Positions 61,637 to 64,000 of a stretch of DNA of 64,000 bases are shown here, in pieces. The DNA comes from Sphingosinicella sp. (GTDB lineage: Bacteria; Pseudomonadota; Alphaproteobacteria; Sphingomonadales; Sphingomonadaceae), in assembly GCF_013911755.1 (NCBI RefSeq), contig NZ_JACESP010000006.1:93195-157194 (forward strand), read 5' to 3'. Position 1 is the first letter of the stretch. Every line of letters begins with the position of its first letter. Below the pieces are notes generated by a model. That model was not told the DNA's origin and ran no database searches. It was given only the letters and a program-made list of their open reading frames with translations. The translations under genes and the position numbers were made by a program.

Positions 61637-62637
61637 AGCCCGGCGAGTGCGGCGGTGAGCGCCTGCACATGCGTCTCGGGCGTGTCCCACGCCGTCACCA
61701 GCCGGATCTCGCCCGGCGCCCAGTCGTAGAACTGGAAGCCTTTCTGGCGCAGCGCAGCGGAGTCCTCGGGCGAAGCGCGCACGAACACCTCGTTCGCCTC
61801 CACGGGATAGATGAGCCGGTCGCCCGCCGCTGCGCCGACACGCGATGCGGCAGCGTTCGCGGCGCGGGCGTTGCGCTCCCACGCGCCCGTCTCGATCATG
61901 GCGAGCAGCTGCGCGGCGGCATAGCGCCCCTTCGAAGGCATCTGCCCCGCGCGCTTCTTCCTGTGCGGCAGCGTTTCGGCGAGCGCGGGATCGAACACCA
62001 CGATCGCCTCCGTCGACATGCCGCCGTTCTTGATGAAGCCGAAGCTCAGCATATCGACACCCGCGCGCCATGTGATGTCGGCGGGCGCGCAGCCAAGATG
62101 CACGAGCGCATTGGCGAAGCGGGCGCCGTCCATCTGCAGGCGCCACCCCCGCCGCTTCGCTTCATCGCCAAGCGCCGCGACCTCGGCGGGCGTGTAAACG
62201 CAGCCGTATTCGGTCGCCTGCGTCATCGAAAGCGCGGAAGGGACGACCTGATGCACGTCGCCGCGCATCTCGGCCACCGCCGCGCGCACGCCCTCGACCG
62301 TCAGCTTGGCGGCGTCTCCCTCGGCGAGGATCAGCGCTGCGCCGCCGCTGAAGAAGGTGGGCGCCCCGGCCTCGTCGACCTGGATATGCGCCTCGCGGTG
62401 GCAGACGATCGCCCCCCACGGCGGCACCATCGCGGCAAGGCCGAGGCAGTTCGCCGCGGTTCCCGATCCCACGGCAAAGACGCGGCATTCACGTCCGAAG
62501 AAGTCGCCGAACACGCCGTCGAGGCGCTGCGTCAGCGTATCGTTGTCATATGTCCCCTCGATGCCGCTGTTGGCGGCGAGGACGGCTTCGATCACCTCGG
62601 GGCAGGCGGCAGCGGCGTTGTCGGAGACGAAATACAT
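61633..62637 (-). CDS. ltaE: Low-specificity threonine aldolase
   Basis: A 334-residue PLP fold-type I enzyme cleaving threonine/allo-threonine to glycine and acetaldehyde. Family blocks are MYFVSDNAAAACPEV, VFAVGSGTAANCLGLAAM, HIQVDEAGAPTFFSG, LQMDGARFANAL (PLP-pyridine Asp) and SFGFIKNGG with the Schiff-base Lys203. The ATG lies one base after GGAG and immediately after a hairpin that could mask it. It is coupled to the EamA transporter gene. Confidence 0.93.
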   Translation of the reverse strand: MYFVSDNAAAACPEVIEAVLAANSGIEGTYDNDTLTQRLDGVFGDFFGRECRVFAVGSGTAANCLGLAAMVPPWGAIVCHREAHIQVDEAGAPTFFSGGAALILAEGDAAKLTVEGVRAAVAEMRGDVHQVVPSALSMTQATEYGCVYTPAEVAALGDEAKRRGWRLQMDGARFANALVHLGCAPADITWRAGVDMLSFGFIKNGGMSTEAIVVFDPALAETLPHRKKRAGQMPSKGRYAAAQLLAMIETGAWERNARAANAAASRVGAAAGDRLIYPVEANEVFVRASPEDSAALRQKGFQFYDWAPGEIRLVTAWDTPETHVQALTAALAGL

Positions 62638-62640
62638 GCT

Positions 62641-62670
62641 CCGAGCGGCTAAGCCGCTCTTTGCGCTCGG
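62641..62670. promoter_or_regulatory. Mutually exclusive hairpins in the ltaE leader
   Basis: GAGCGGC-TAA-GCCGCTC (62643-62659) forms a 7-base perfect stem. CCGAGCG (62641-62647) can instead pair with CGCTCGG (62664-62670). Both share bases and lie right beside the ltaE ribosome site (62639-62642), so switching between them could affect translation. Confidence 0.4.
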
Positions 62671-62780
62671 TCAACACTGGCACTCCCCAGCCAGTCGATT
62701 ATGGTCGCGTTCGGCAACCAAAAATGAAATAGAATATGAATTCAAAATTGAAATCTGGCGCTGACCAGAAAAGGAAAGCC

Positions 62781-64000
62781 ATGCTGAAACCGATCCTCGC
62801 CGCCGCACTCCTCGCCGCCACGCCCGCCTACGCCGAAACCAACACGGCGCTCGCCCGCATCGATGCCGACCGCGCCGCCAACGAAGCCGCCGCGAAGGCG
62901 ATCTGGGGCTTTGCCGAGGTCGGCTATCAGGAAGCGCGCTCGTCCGCGCTGCTGCAAAAGCGGTTGAAAGACGCGGGCTTCGACGTGAAAGCCGGGGTCG
63001 CGAAAGCCCCCACCGCCTTCACGGCGACCTGGACGAACGGCGCGGGCCCGGTGATCGGCATCATGGGCGAATACGACGCGCTCCCCGGCCTCAGCCAGAC
63101 CGCCGACCCCGCCAAAACCATACGAACCGATGTCTCCGCCGGGCACGGCTGCGGGCACCATTTGTTCGGCGTCGCCTCCGCCTCCGCCGCGATCGCGGTT
63201 CGGGACTGGATGAAGGCGACAGGCACGAAGGGCACGATCCGCTTCTACGGCACGCCCGCCGAGGAAGGCGGCGCGGGCAAGGTCTACATGGTGCGGGACG
63301 GCCTCTTCAACGATGTCGACATCGCGCTGCACTGGCATCCGGCCGCCGAAAACAGCGCCGACATTGCGACCACGAACAGCAACAAGTCCGGCAAGTTCCG
63401 TTTCCACGGCATCTCCGCGCACGCCGCGGGCGCGCCCGAACGCGGCCGCTCGGCGCTCGACGGCGTCGAAGCGATGAACATGATGGCGAACATGATGCAC
63501 GAGCACATGCCCGAAAAGTCGCGGATGCATTATGTCATCACAGCGGGCGGCAATGCGCCGAACGTGGTGCCGGATTTCGCCGAATCCTTCTACTACGTGC
63601 GCAACCCGGACGCCGAAGTGGTGCGCGAAACCTTTGAGCGGCTGGTGAAGACAGCAGAAGGCGCCGCGCTCGGCACGGGCACCACGGTGGATTACGAAGT
63701 GATCCACGGCGCGCTGCCGCTGCTCCCGAACCGCACGCTGCAAACGCTCGTCCACGCGAAGCTGAGCCAGGTCGGCGGCGTGCTCTACACGACCGAGGAC
63801 ACTGCGTTCGCGCAGAAGATCATCCCGACGCTCGGCCAGACGAAGGCGAAGCTCTCCGACGCCGCCATCGTCGAACCGATGAAGGAAGACCACGGCGCGG
63901 GCTCCACTGATGTGGGCGACGTGTCATGGACGGTGCCCACCGCAGGCTTCTCCACCGCGACATGGGTGCCGGGCACCCCCGCGCACAGCTGGCAGGCGGT
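62781..64000 (+). CDS. Exported M20 amidohydrolase (AbgB-like), cut by window edge
   Basis: 406 residues are visible and the frame is open at the edge. The signal peptide is residues 1-18 (MLKPILAAALLAATPAYA). The metallopeptidase site shows GEYDALPGLSQ (96-106), GHGCGHHLFG (121-130), PAEEGGAGKVYM and HWHPAAENSAD; a dimerisation insert follows. The pattern matches p-aminobenzoyl-glutamate hydrolase subunit B / indole-3-acyl-amino acid hydrolases. AAAGGA precedes the ATG. An AT-rich stretch with TAGAAT lies upstream, a possible -10. Confidence 0.92.
   Translation, partial: MLKPILAAALLAATPAYAETNTALARIDADRAANEAAAKAIWGFAEVGYQEARSSALLQKRLKDAGFDVKAGVAKAPTAFTATWTNGAGPVIGIMGEYDALPGLSQTADPAKTIRTDVSAGHGCGHHLFGVASASAAIAVRDWMKATGTKGTIRFYGTPAEEGGAGKVYMVRDGLFNDVDIALHWHPAAENSADIATTNSNKSGKFRFHGISAHAAGAPERGRSALDGVEAMNMMANMMHEHMPEKSRMHYVITAGGNAPNVVPDFAESFYYVRNPDAEVVRETFERLVKTAEGAALGTGTTVDYEVIHGALPLLPNRTLQTLVHAKLSQVGGVLYTTEDTAFAQKIIPTLGQTKAKLSDAAIVEPMKEDHGAGSTDVGDVSWTVPTAGFSTATWVPGTPAHSWQA

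Overview
The window is GC-rich alphaproteobacterial chromosome, most likely from Sphingomonadales. Supporting this are two-subunit glycyl-tRNA synthetase, a DUF1476 F1-ATPase inhibitor beside BolA and a CGFS glutaredoxin, PurS/PurQ/PurL instead of a one-chain FGAM synthase, a bc1 operon running into MTA phosphorylase, a CpaF ATPase and a PEP-CTERM protein. The assignment rests on family recognition and gene order; no search was run. About 64 protein genes and one tRNA-Thr can be supported. There is no rRNA, CRISPR array, insertion sequence or prophage.

Layout. 1-3079: glyS (cut by the left edge) and glyQ; glyS carries an in-frame AT-rich segment. 3159-6284: large autotransporter. 6521-9981: acyl-CoA ligase, a PEP-CTERM surface protein with a sigma-54 promoter, and a TraB/GumN lipoprotein. 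10101-14229: L25, Pth, YchF, an NPP-type phosphodiesterase lipoprotein and a MaoC-like protein. 14234-18358 (minus): petA-petB-petC-mtaP-apt. 18517-20533: TrmL and HemF, then a membrane protein converging on them. 20565-21483 (minus): DUF1476, BolA and Grx4. 21641-31097: a DUF3667 protein and a split purine cluster (purC, two small membrane proteins, purS, purQ, then four unrelated genes, then purL).

31208-42934 is more accessory. It has a lower-GC DUF5677 gene, a P1 (DmpA-type) peptidase, an Hpt protein, an alkyl-sulfatase-like metallo-hydrolase, VOC and TusA genes overlapping tail to tail, and a TetR / Tat-exported flavoprotein / NTF2-like module with palindromic operator candidates. 43097-55748: tRNA-Thr, aminopeptidase P, an MHYT-GGDEF-EAL protein, oligopeptidase B, a thioesterase, CpaF, an exported methyltransferase and aminopeptidase N. 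55791-64000: a hairpin repeat, an SDR protein, an orphan CoxL-type molybdoenzyme subunit, an MFS exporter, a DMT transporter, threonine aldolase and an exported M20 amidohydrolase cut by the right edge.

Most of the window is core metabolism. The points most worth a second look are the AT-rich glyS insert, the twin 54-residue membrane proteins inside the purine cluster, the sigma-54 promoter and dyad upstream of a thrombospondin-C-like PEP-CTERM protein, the promoter plus terminator ahead of purC, the TetR operator candidates, and four tail-to-tail gene pairs that each overlap by exactly 4 bases.
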